A stretch of DNA of 11,423 nucleotides from Bacteroidales bacterium UBA1179 (GCA_002309915.1 DBYT01000074.1:1-11423); one strand, 5' to 3'; shown: positions 1 to 7,247, counted from the stretch's first letter. Program-made: numbers and translations. Notes: generated from the letters alone by a model not told the origin.

Positions 1-1445
1 ATACGGAGAATCTCCTCAACTACATCGCACTTATGCTGAACATCAACGCGGAAAGGAGGAACAGAGAGTTTCATGCCTGACTTCTCATCGAAAGACTCAA
101 CTGTAATGCCCAGGTTCTCGACAATGCTCTTCATAACCTTGCGGTCAAGAGTCTTACCGATAAGACGGTCAGCGTAGTCAAACTCAAAGTCAATCTTGAA
201 GTTCTCTATCTTGGAAGGATAAACATCCTTTATATCCATTGATATGGTACCGCCGGCAAGTTCCTTGACCAGCATAGCGGCCTGCTTGAGTGCATACAGC
301 GTACCGTTGGGATCGATGCCGCGCTCAAAGCGGAATGACGCATCGGTGCTTAACTGATGACGGCGTGCGCTCTTGCGGATCCATGTGGGATGGAAGTATG
401 CGCTCTCCAGGAACACATTCTTGGTTGAGTCCGATATGCCCGAATCCAGACCTCCGAACACGCCACCCATGCACATGGGCTCCTCTGTGTTGCAGATCAT
501 AAGGTCACGCTCTGAGAGCTTGCGCTCAATACCGTCCAGAGTTACGAACGGGGTGCCCTCCGGCATGGTCTTTACGACTACCTTGCCGCCCTTGATCTTA
601 TCGGCATCAAAGCTGTGCAGCGGCTGTCCGTAAGCGAACAGTATGAAGTTGGTAATATCTACAATATTATTGATGGGGTGCAGGCCGATGGCTGTCAGTT
701 TGTTCTTGAGCCAATCGGGACTCTCCTTTACGGTTACACCCTTGATGCTTACACCTGCATAACGCGGGCAAGCCTCGGTATTCTGAACGTCAATGTCTAT
801 CTTGAGGTCCTGGTTATCGACCTTGAAGCCGTCGCAGTCGGGACGGTGCAGAGCGGTCTTGTAACCGTTCTGGAGCAGCCATGCATAGAAGTCACGTGCT
901 ACGCCCCAGTGTGAGCAGGCGTCTGAGTGGTTGGGGGTGATGTCAACTTCAATCACAAAGTCTGACTCAAGATGGAAGTATTCAGCGGCAGGAGTGCCGG
1001 GAACTGCATCGGCCGGGAGAACCATGATACCTGAGTGATCATTACCCAGGCCCAGTTCCTTCTCGGAGCAGAGCATTCCGAATGACTCTACGCCGCGCAG
1101 TTTTGAAGGCTTGATGGCAAAGCACTCATCACCCTCATAAATCTTGGCGCCGATGGTAGCAACCACAACCTTCTGGCCGGCTGCCACGTTGGGTGCGCCG
1201 CATACTATCTGTACGGGATCGCCGCTGCCCTGATTGACTGTGGTTACATGCAGATGGTCTGAATTGGGGTGCTCCACGCAGGTGAGAACCTCACCGATCA
1301 CGATATCCTTGAGTCCGCCCTTTACAGACTGAACCTCCTCTACTCCATCGACTTCCAAACCTACTGATGTAAGCGCTGCAGCAACCTCATCGGGGGTCAG
1401 ATCAAAGTCAACGTACTCCTTTAGCCACTTATAAGAAACGTTCAT
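1..1445 (-). CDS. pheT: Phenylalanine--tRNA ligase beta subunit (C-terminus cut off by window edge)
   Basis: Translating the minus strand from the ATG at 1445 gives 481 full codons with no stop before the window edge, so roughly the first 60% of a protein usually near 800 residues is present. The N-terminus MNVSYKWLKEYVDFDLTP is typical of bacterial PheT. A tRNA-binding OB domain follows (about residues 40-150, with HPNSDHLHV near 59-67 and KLRGVESFGMLCSEKELGLG near 115-134). Next comes the B3/B4 editing region (about 205-395, with GLHPINNIVDITNF and AYGQPLHSFDADK), then the start of the B5 domain (about 412-481, ending in VEEILR). PheT pairs with PheS (not in window) as an alpha2beta2 enzyme that charges tRNA-Phe in the cytoplasm; the beta subunit binds tRNA and hydrolyses Tyr-tRNA-Phe. 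The gene has its own promoter box at 1471-1478 and is separated from dnaB by a terminator. Confidence 0.96.
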   Translation of the reverse strand, partial: MNVSYKWLKEYVDFDLTPDEVAAALTSVGLEVDGVEEVQSVKGGLKDIVIGEVLTCVEHPNSDHLHVTTVNQGSGDPVQIVCGAPNVAAGQKVVVATIGAKIYEGDECFAIKPSKLRGVESFGMLCSEKELGLGNDHSGIMVLPADAVPGTPAAEYFHLESDFVIEVDITPNHSDACSHWGVARDFYAWLLQNGYKTALHRPDCDGFKVDNQDLKIDIDVQNTEACPRYAGVSIKGVTVKESPDWLKNKLTAIGLHPINNIVDITNFILFAYGQPLHSFDADKIKGGKVVVKTMPEGTPFVTLDGIERKLSERDLMICNTEEPMCMGGVFGGLDSGISDSTKNVFLESAYFHPTWIRKSARRHQLSTDASFRFERGIDPNGTLYALKQAAMLVKELAGGTISMDIKDVYPSKIENFKIDFEFDYADRLIGKTLDRKVMKSIVENLGITVESFDEKSGMKLSVPPFRVDVQHKCDVVEEILR

Positions 1446-1470
1446 ATATACCTATCTCTTTTTCAAACCG

Positions 1471-1504
1471 CAAAGGTATAAAAAAGTCAGCAGATTGCTG
1501 CAAA
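1471..1504 (-). promoter_or_regulatory. Bacteroidetes-type promoter for pheT
   Basis: On the minus strand TACCTTTG (1478 to 1471) matches the Bacteroidetes -7 consensus TAnnTTTG exactly. A TTTG at 1504-1501 could be the -33 element, separated by 22 nt, slightly longer than the usual spacing of about 20. The -7 box ends 25 nt before the pheT ATG, which would leave a short leader of about 20 nt. The -33 candidate lies inside the dnaB terminator hairpin. The -7 match is seen directly; promoter activity is inferred. Confidence 0.7.
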
Positions 1505-1514
1505 TCTGCTGACT
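1479..1514 (-). terminator. Rho-independent terminator of dnaB
   Basis: A perfect 12-bp inverted repeat (arms 1503-1514 and 1485-1496, loop GCTGCA on the + strand at 1497-1502) is followed on the minus strand by a run of six Ts (1485 to 1480), then AT. It starts 25 nt after the dnaB stop. The last pairs of the stem are AT pairs that merge with the T-tract. The tract leads directly into the pheT -7 promoter box. Confidence 0.88.
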
Positions 1515-1539
1515 CAATTTGGTTGCCGTTTCCTATTAA

Positions 1540-3048
1540 TCAGAACGGAGCGTCACCTATGTCGGGAGCGGAATCCAACGGATCGGCGGGAATGGGCTCG
1601 TCATTCATCTTGGAGCGTTTGACACTGCCTCTGTGACCACCGCCACCTGGCTCACCTGAGCCGATGTTGTCAAACAGGGCCAGGTCACTGCGGAACGACA
1701 GGCGCACATCGCCCACACCTCCGTTACGGTGCTTGGCGATGATGATCTCGGCAATACCGTGCAGGTCATTGTGGTTGTTGTCCTCGTAGATCTTGTAGTA
1801 CTCCGGACGGTGAATGAAACATACGATATCGGCATCCTGCTCAATGGCACCTGATTCACGCAGGTCACTCAGCTGCGGACGCTTGCCCTCGTAACCCTCT
1901 CGACCCTCAACGCCACGGTTAAGCTGTGACAGGGCGATGATAGGTATATCCAACTCCTTGGCAATTCCCTTGAGGTTACGCGATATGGTGCTGATCTCCT
2001 CCTGACGGTTGCCGAACCTGATTCCGCTGGCGTTCATCAACTGCAGATAGTCGATGATGATAAGCTCCACCTGATGCTCCTGCTTAAGACGGATGGCCTT
2101 GGTGCGGAACTCGGTGATGGAGAGCGACGGAGTATCGTCCAGATAGATGGGTGCGTTCTGCAAGGCATTGATCTTGCTGTCCAGAACCTGCCACTCATAA
2201 GGTGCCAGACGTCCGTCACGCAGCTTGTTGCCCGGAATCTCGCACACGCTGGATATCAGACGGTTAACCAACTGAACGTTACTCATCTCAAGTGAGAACA
2301 GAGCCACCGGATGCTCGTTGTTCACGGCAATGTTCTTGGCCATGGAGAGTGCGAATGCCGTCTTACCCATAGCAGGACGTGCAGCCAGGATGATAAGGTC
2401 TGATTTCTGCCAGCCCGAAGTGATATTGTCCAGGTCATTGAATCCGCTGGCCAGTCCGCTCATGCCCTCGGCACGCTGAGCCGCAGTACGGATACGGTTG
2501 ACCGACTCCTGCAGGACAACATCAATCGATGCAAAATCCTTCTTTACGTTGCGGTGCGCTATCTGGAACAGTTTGTTCTCGGCCTCGCCCAGCAGCTCGG
2601 AGATATCGGTCGTATCATCAAAGGCCTCGGTCTGGATCTCGCTTGTGAATGTTATCAGCTCTCGGGCCATAGCCTTCTGGGCGATAATACGGGCGTGATA
2701 CTCAATGTGGGCCGATGACGTCACCTTGCCTGCCAGCTGGGTTACGTAGAGAGCGCCGCCTGCCTCATCGAGCGTGCCGTTGCTCTTTAACTGCTCTGTC
2801 ACAGTCAGGATGTCAATAGGGCGCTGATTCAGCGACAGGTTTGCCACAGCCTCATAAATCACCTGATGACGGTGATCGTAGAATGACTCCTTCTTGAGTA
2901 TGTCGCTCACTTTGGGGAATGCATCCTGCTCAATCATCAGTGCGCCGACTACGGCCTCCTCGAGTTCGAGGGCCTGGGGCTGGAGGTGATTGAGCACAAT
3001 ACCGTCGGTGTTGCTGCGGGAACGCTGTCTCGTTTTGGAATCTGCCAT
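1540..3048 (-). CDS. dnaB: Replicative DNA helicase DnaB
   Basis: This 502-residue protein is full length for bacterial DnaB, the hexameric 5'-3' helicase that unwinds DNA at the replication fork and recruits primase. The N-terminal helical domain covers about residues 22-125 (PQALELEEAVVGALMIE). After a linker, the RecA-like ATPase domain starts near 195 (GLASGFNDLDNITSGWQ). Walker A is ARPAMGKTA (K229), the catalytic Glu is in SLEMS (E254), Walker B is LIIIDYLQLM (D333), and the sensor/DNA-binding stretch is SQLNRGVEGREGYEGKRPQL (374-393). The late motif AKHRNGGVGDVRL (438-450) is also family-typical. The tail after about residue 465 is Gly-rich then acidic and probably disordered. No intein interrupts the Walker A or later motifs. 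The start at 3048 is preferred because a TAnnTTTG box ends 22 nt upstream. It is transcribed on its own, between two terminators. Confidence 0.98.
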   Translation of the reverse strand: MADSKTRQRSRSNTDGIVLNHLQPQALELEEAVVGALMIEQDAFPKVSDILKKESFYDHRHQVIYEAVANLSLNQRPIDILTVTEQLKSNGTLDEAGGALYVTQLAGKVTSSAHIEYHARIIAQKAMARELITFTSEIQTEAFDDTTDISELLGEAENKLFQIAHRNVKKDFASIDVVLQESVNRIRTAAQRAEGMSGLASGFNDLDNITSGWQKSDLIILAARPAMGKTAFALSMAKNIAVNNEHPVALFSLEMSNVQLVNRLISSVCEIPGNKLRDGRLAPYEWQVLDSKINALQNAPIYLDDTPSLSITEFRTKAIRLKQEHQVELIIIDYLQLMNASGIRFGNRQEEISTISRNLKGIAKELDIPIIALSQLNRGVEGREGYEGKRPQLSDLRESGAIEQDADIVCFIHRPEYYKIYEDNNHNDLHGIAEIIIAKHRNGGVGDVRLSFRSDLALFDNIGSGEPGGGGHRGSVKRSKMNDEPIPADPLDSAPDIGDAPF

Positions 3049-3069
3049 TTTCTTTCTTCGTTACAAGTA

Positions 3070-3103
3070 CAAAAATAAAGGTTTGCCTACTCGCATCGGC
3101 AAA
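3070..3103 (-). promoter_or_regulatory. Bacteroidetes-type promoter for dnaB
   Basis: On the minus strand TATTTTTG (3077 to 3070) matches the -7 consensus TAnnTTTG. A candidate -33 TTTG lies at 3103-3100, again 22 nt away, the same geometry as the pheT promoter. The -7 box ends 22 nt before the dnaB ATG, implying a leader of about 15 nt. The -33 candidate lies in the first arm of the ispE terminator hairpin and the -7 box overlaps its T-rich tail. Confidence 0.68.
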
Positions 3104-3107
3104 CCTT
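3071..3107 (-). terminator. Rho-independent terminator after ispE
   Basis: A perfect 10-bp inverted repeat (AAGGTTTGCC at 3078-3087 and GGCAAACCTT at 3098-3107, 10-nt loop) is followed on the minus strand by TTATTTTTG. It starts 30 nt after the ispE stop. As no terminator is visible between rnfB and this point, it probably ends the whole rnf-reductase-ispE transcript. The T-rich tail doubles as the -7 region of the dnaB promoter. Confidence 0.85.
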
Positions 3108-3137
3108 CATCAATACTTATCCCCGCGTTTTCAACAG

Positions 3138-4058
3138 TTATGCCATTTCGCGTTGGCAGGTGAACATGTCGGGGAACTGGTCAGCGGGATGGTCTATGGG
3201 TTCACGGAACAGACCGTATACTGTGGAGCCGGACCCTGACATTGAGGCGTAGACTGCACCCATTGAGTAGAGTTTTTGCTTTATATCCGCTAACTGAGGA
3301 TGCTTGGCAAATACTGTGGTTTCAAAATCATTGAAAACACACTCTTTCCACTCTGAAACCGGTCGTTTGATTGCCTCCTCGAGCGGAATCTCCGGACGTT
3401 TGGGAGTAAGTGAAGCGTATGCCTCGGCCGTGCTGACAGCGATATCGGGCTTAACGAGCAAAATGGTGTAGCCCTTAAGTGAGAGGCCGATGGGATTGAG
3501 CACCTCACCCCTACCCGTTGCAAGCGACGGAGTGTTGCTGATAAAGAAGGCGCAGTCCGAACCCAGGCGGGCGGCATAGCGCTCCATCAGGCTCTCACGC
3601 ATACGCAGGTTGAATCGGCGGTTAAGCAGACTTATCATGAACGCGCAGTCCGATGAGCCTCCGCCAAGACCGGCGCCTGAAGGTATGTGCTTGTGCAGTT
3701 TTATCTCTATTGACGGCAGGTCAAAATCCTGCTGCAGCATAAGATACGCTCTGACCACCAGGTTATCGGCCGCCTTAAAGGGGAAATCATTGCCCGTGAT
3801 CTCAAGCGAGCAGCAGGGTATCTCCTCCCTACGCGGCAGCAGACGGTACGGTATGAAAGCATCATCGGGCTGTACCAGAAGTCCAGCCTCTATGCGTTTG
3901 CGCAGTTGGGCGGGGTCCAGCGGGCGCATGGGTTTTATCTCCAGCGCATCCTGCAGCAGCACCGGATAAAACACGGTCTCAATGTCGTGGTATCCGTCAT
4001 TGCGTTTTGCCACGACATTGAGTCCTATGTTGATCTTTGCGTTAGGGAATGTAATCAT
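3138..4058 (-). CDS. ispE: 4-diphosphocytidyl-2-C-methyl-D-erythritol kinase
   Basis: IspE is a cytoplasmic GHMP-family kinase that phosphorylates the 2-hydroxyl of CDP-methylerythritol using ATP, the fourth step of the MEP route to isoprenoids. The 306-residue protein shows the N-terminal FPNAKINIGLNVV with the substrate Lys (K8), the glycine-rich ATP loop PSGAGLGGGSSD (126-137), the catalytic Asp in LGSDCAFF (D168) and the C-terminal GHMP motif MSGSGSTVYGLF (273-284). Residues about 44-82, between DALEIKP and CSLEITGND, are Arg/Pro-rich and look like an insertion compared with the short loop expected there; the protein is longer than the 283 residues of the E. coli enzyme. It starts 12 nt after the reductase stop with no promoter box between, so it is probably cotranscribed with the rnf operon. 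A terminator follows. Confidence 0.96.
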   Translation of the reverse strand: MITFPNAKINIGLNVVAKRNDGYHDIETVFYPVLLQDALEIKPMRPLDPAQLRKRIEAGLLVQPDDAFIPYRLLPRREEIPCCSLEITGNDFPFKAADNLVVRAYLMLQQDFDLPSIEIKLHKHIPSGAGLGGGSSDCAFMISLLNRRFNLRMRESLMERYAARLGSDCAFFISNTPSLATGRGEVLNPIGLSLKGYTILLVKPDIAVSTAEAYASLTPKRPEIPLEEAIKRPVSEWKECVFNDFETTVFAKHPQLADIKQKLYSMGAVYASMSGSGSTVYGLFREPIDHPADQFPDMFTCQREMA

Positions 4059-4070
4059 CCCTGTATCGTT

Positions 4071-6608
4071 TTATTGGTTATCCTTCTCTATGCCTTTTGC
4101 GGCGATGCGGCCCGATGCCATGCATTCGGTCAAGGCGTTACCGCCCAGACGGTTACCGCCAAAGAATCCGCCGGTAACCTCACCTGCTGCATAGAGACCG
4201 GGAATAGCCTTGCCGCTCTCGTCCAGAACTCGGCGGTCCAGGTCAATCTTAAGACCGCCCATGGTGTGGTGGGTTGAAGGAGCAAGCACGCGAATGGTCA
4301 GGTTGGCATCGTCAATGTTATAGGTTGACTTGTCATACTTGCCGTCGGCGCCGCGACGAGCCGAGCCGATGATACCGGTTGCGTGACGCTTGCCTATAGG
4401 AGTAGGATCAACGCCGTCCATAACAGCCATATCATACTCACGGATGCTGTTCTTTACAACCTCGGCATCCAGTTTTATACCCAGTTCATCAAAGAGTTCG
4501 GGCAGGGCCGATGCCTTACCACTCCAGTCCTTGCCGTTGAAGCTGTGACCGCCGCCACCGCCGAAGCCGCCGAAACCGCCGCCGAAGCCGCCGAATCCGC
4601 CGCCTCCCATGACGTAAAGGTAAACACCGCGTCTGCCTTCCAGCTCAACGCCGTGCTTGAATCCGTTCAGTGAAAGAACGTCACGCTCAGAGCACTCGTC
4701 GACATAACGCTTGCCGTCCTTGGTGCTGATGAATACAACGTTCTCCACACCGCCAAACGCGATAGCGCCGTCAGCGATGTAAGCCAGAGGCATGAGCTGT
4801 GTGTAGCCCTCGCCTACTGTGGTTGCACCTACCTTCTCGGCCATATCGATACCGTCACCACGCAGTGATGAGCGGTTGGTTGTGCCTATGTTGGGTGACA
4901 GATACTGGCGTGACCAGTACTTGTTGGTCTTGAGTACCTTCTGGATGTTTGCGGCATATCCGCCGGTTGCTATGATGACACCCTTCTTGGCGTGTGCGGT
5001 TACCTCGGTGCCATCGGCCATCTTGGCCTTGACGCCTGTAACGCGACCGTTCTCGAATATAAGATCGTTGGCGCTGGTCTCTCTCATTACGCGGTTGTGC
5101 TTATCGGCATTGTTAACCACAGCCAGAGGAGCCATCACGTATGAACCCCAGTTACCCTGATAACGCTCGGGAGTGCCGTCGCCGTCTGCATCGGTTGTGC
5201 AACCGTTCATTGTGGAGCCTCTGTACCAGAGAGCACCCACCAGAGTTGACTGGCTGTCGCTGAAACCTACGCCCATGCTCATAAGCCAGGGCTTGAGCTG
5301 CTCACCCTCCTCGATGAACTGCTTTACAAGTTCATAGTCACCGTAAATCCACTCATCCTTGGTGGTGTTCTGACGCAGACCGCCGTAGTAGGTCTGGAAA
5401 ATATGCAGGTTGGTGGTTGAGAACAGCAGGAGCTGATTCTCGGGGGTACCCTTCTTGAGCTGAGGCTCCGCGTAATCCAGATAAGCCTTTATCTCTTTCT
5501 TAAGTTCCTGGAGCACAGGCAGATACTCAGCATGAACTCCGTGCTTGGAAAGTTCGACTATATCACCGGCTACGAACTCGTGATCCTTGTAGTATGATGC
5601 GTCAAACGGCTCCTCGCTCCAGTTATAGATAACCTTGAGGTCGTTTACACAACCCACTGTTGCACGAACCTTGTTGTGCATCTTGCCGTCAAAGCCCTTT
5701 GCTGTGGTAGCTGTGGGTCTCTTGATATCCCATACAAGACTGTGATCGATAGACTGATAGACACCGCCCGATACCAGAGTGTTACCGCCAAGTTCGGCGT
5801 TCTTCTCAATGATAAGGACTGTGCTTCCGTCCTGGGCAGCCTGTGCTGCTGCGCAGAGACCTGCACCGCCACCGCCTATGATAACCACATCCCATGTATC
5901 CTCAATGGGAGCACCGGCCTGAGCCTTGACTCCGTTATCAATGAATGCCTTACGGTTGGTAACGCCGGCCTGATCGGCGGCATCAAGGACGGCCTCCTTA
6001 AGTCCGAAACTTGACATTGTGGCACCTGATACGGCATCCACGTTAAGTCCGTTTGCGGCAATGATCTTGGCCGGAAGTGTCTGCAGAGCGACATCACCTA
6101 CGTGGGCGGTCTCACGCTGCTGGCCTACTCGGATATCGGTAATACCGGTCTCGCTGAATGTTACACGGGCCTGAACCTGGCCGCCGTAACCCTTGCCGCT
6201 GCCGGTATATGTGCCGGGAGTGAAACTCAGGGCTGCGTTCTTGGCAGGAACCGGTTTCTCACCGCGGGCCTGTGCAAGAGCCAGATCAACAGCCTTCTTG
6301 ACTGCGTCCGATGAATATGTGGCACCTGTTATGCCATCAACGTCTGTACTCTGGGCCTCGACTATCCTCTGTGCGACGACAGTGTAAGGCGATGTGTACT
6401 GTGCATAGGTATTGCCGTTATCCTTCACAGACACAGCGGCAATCTTGTGACCCTTTACGGTCACCGTAGCGGTAATGGTACTCTCCACGTTAAGGGCATC
6501 GGCACTGTACTTGCCGTTAGCCAACTGAGTACCGTCTGTAGGCGCACCGCCTCCACAGGCAGAAAGCGCCATTGCAACAACTGGAAAACAAACTTTTGAT
6601 AATCTCAT
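4071..6608 (-). CDS. Predicted lipoprotein flavin reductase: two FMN-binding domains plus fumarate/urocanate reductase-type FAD domain
   Basis: This 845-residue protein begins with a lipoprotein signal peptide (MRLSKVCFPV..LSAC, lipidated C18). Two FMN-binding domains follow, each ending in a flavin-transferase target: DGITGATYSS (FMN on T97) and DAVSGATMSS (T197). The FAD_binding_2 domain runs from about 238 to the end: VVIIGGGGAG (241-250), ATGGYAAN (547-554), the ERD motif with the likely proton-donor Arg (R642), HHTMGG (780-785), and GLYAAGEVTGG with NRLGGNA (R820). The family moves electrons from FMN to FAD and reduces the double bond of an external acid such as fumarate, urocanate or cinnamate. 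By eye the fumarate reductase active-site His (AHPT) is Met here (QLMP, M606), so the substrate is open. No CXXCH heme site was seen. Residues 668-687 are only Gly and Phe. The start at 6608 gives a proper signal peptide, 13 nt after rnfA. No acidic surface-export signal follows C18, so a periplasmic location is more likely. Confidence 0.93.
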   Translation of the reverse strand: MRLSKVCFPVVAMALSACGGGAPTDGTQLANGKYSADALNVESTITATVTVKGHKIAAVSVKDNGNTYAQYTSPYTVVAQRIVEAQSTDVDGITGATYSSDAVKKAVDLALAQARGEKPVPAKNAALSFTPGTYTGSGKGYGGQVQARVTFSETGITDIRVGQQRETAHVGDVALQTLPAKIIAANGLNVDAVSGATMSSFGLKEAVLDAADQAGVTNRKAFIDNGVKAQAGAPIEDTWDVVIIGGGGAGLCAAAQAAQDGSTVLIIEKNAELGGNTLVSGGVYQSIDHSLVWDIKRPTATTAKGFDGKMHNKVRATVGCVNDLKVIYNWSEEPFDASYYKDHEFVAGDIVELSKHGVHAEYLPVLQELKKEIKAYLDYAEPQLKKGTPENQLLLFSTTNLHIFQTYYGGLRQNTTKDEWIYGDYELVKQFIEEGEQLKPWLMSMGVGFSDSQSTLVGALWYRGSTMNGCTTDADGDGTPERYQGNWGSYVMAPLAVVNNADKHNRVMRETSANDLIFENGRVTGVKAKMADGTEVTAHAKKGVIIATGGYAANIQKVLKTNKYWSRQYLSPNIGTTNRSSLRGDGIDMAEKVGATTVGEGYTQLMPLAYIADGAIAFGGVENVVFISTKDGKRYVDECSERDVLSLNGFKHGVELEGRRGVYLYVMGGGGFGGFGGGFGGFGGGGGHSFNGKDWSGKASALPELFDELGIKLDAEVVKNSIREYDMAVMDGVDPTPIGKRHATGIIGSARRGADGKYDKSTYNIDDANLTIRVLAPSTHHTMGGLKIDLDRRVLDESGKAIPGLYAAGEVTGGFFGGNRLGGNALTECMASGRIAAKGIEKDNQ
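4548..4607 (-). repeat. Gly/Phe low-complexity tract inside the flavin reductase gene
   Basis: Sixty bases encode 20 consecutive residues that are only Gly (16) or Phe (4), in blocks of G4-F-G2-F-G3-F-G2-F-G5 (residues 668-687). At DNA level this is a quasi-repeat of GCC and GAA triplets on the + strand (for example GCCGAAGCCGCC units). Codon choice varies (GGC, GGA, GGT), so it is not a pure microsatellite. It follows GVYLYVM and precedes HSFNGKDW, in the region that corresponds to the mobile clamp domain of flavocytochrome c fumarate reductases. Confidence 0.9.
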
Positions 6609-6621
6609 ATCTTGAAGAATA

Positions 6622-7242
6622 TTAAATACCTGCAGCAACGGCAATGCCGTGATCCACGCCGCTGAATCCCATGAATGCCAAGGCCAGCAGACCTGCGGTG
6701 ATAAGGGCAATTGCCATACCCTCCATGCTCTTGGGGATACGGACCTTTGCCAACTGCTCACGAATACCTGCAAATATGATCAGGGCAAGGGCAAAACCTA
6801 TTGAGGTTGCAATTGCATAGACCACACCTGTAAGCAGGTTGGGCTCCAGACCCTGTGCGTTGTAAGTGGCGTTTGCAACCAGGATCGATACACCCAGTAT
6901 GCAGCAGTTGGTGGTGATAAGAGGAAGGAAAATACCCAGAGCCTGATACAGCGAAGGAGACACCTTCTTGAGTATGGTCTCAAGCATCTGAACCAAGCCT
7001 GCAATCACCAGAATAAACAGAATGGTCTGAAGGTAACCCAGTCCGTAGGGATCGAGTACCCAGTTCTGTAACGCATAAGTAACGATAACCGCAACCGTGA
7101 GCACGAACGTAACGGCCAGGCCCATACCGGCGGCGGTACTGATCTTCTTTGATACACCCAGGAACGGGCAGATGCCCAGGAACTGGGACAGAACTATATT
7201 ATTGACGAATATAGCCGCGATAAATATCAGAAAATATTCCAT
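6622..7242 (-). CDS. rnfA: Rnf electron transport complex subunit A
   Basis: RnfA is a polytopic inner-membrane subunit that pairs with RnfE to hold an Fe-S cluster within the membrane, carrying electrons across between the cytoplasmic and periplasmic cofactors. The 206-residue product is almost entirely hydrophobic with about six predicted helices. It has the family signatures NNIVLSQFLGICPFLG (14-29, with C25) and LPLITTNCCILG (106-117, with C113/C114), the likely cluster ligands. It is slightly longer than the roughly 193 residues of proteobacterial RnfA, with the extra residues at the C-terminus. It starts 5 nt after the rnfE stop. The flavin reductase gene begins 13 nt after it. Confidence 0.96.
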   Translation of the reverse strand: MEYFLIFIAAIFVNNIVLSQFLGICPFLGVSKKISTAAGMGLAVTFVLTVAVIVTYALQNWVLDPYGLGYLQTILFILVIAGLVQMLETILKKVSPSLYQALGIFLPLITTNCCILGVSILVANATYNAQGLEPNLLTGVVYAIATSIGFALALIIFAGIREQLAKVRIPKSMEGMAIALITAGLLALAFMGFSGVDHGIAVAAGI

Positions 7243-7247
7243 AGTGT

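Noticed and set aside
290..914. Plus-strand open frames opposite pheT
   Set aside because: The minus-strand frame over this whole region reads as PheT with its domains in order, so these are shadows.
1540..3048. Possible intein or phage-type DnaB
   Set aside because: The helicase motifs are continuous at normal length, and the neighbours are housekeeping genes with no phage functions.
4548..4607. GCC/GAA repeat as a CRISPR array or a transposon end
   Set aside because: The units are in-frame triplets coding Gly and Phe, with no spacers, no terminal inverted repeats and no cas or transposase gene nearby.
6609..6773. Longer version of the flavin reductase starting at an ATG at 6773 (900 residues)
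   Set aside because: It would overlap rnfA by about 150 nt, and its extra 55 residues are Trp/Ser-rich with no export signal. The ATG at 6608 gives a clean lipoprotein signal peptide and a 13-nt gap.
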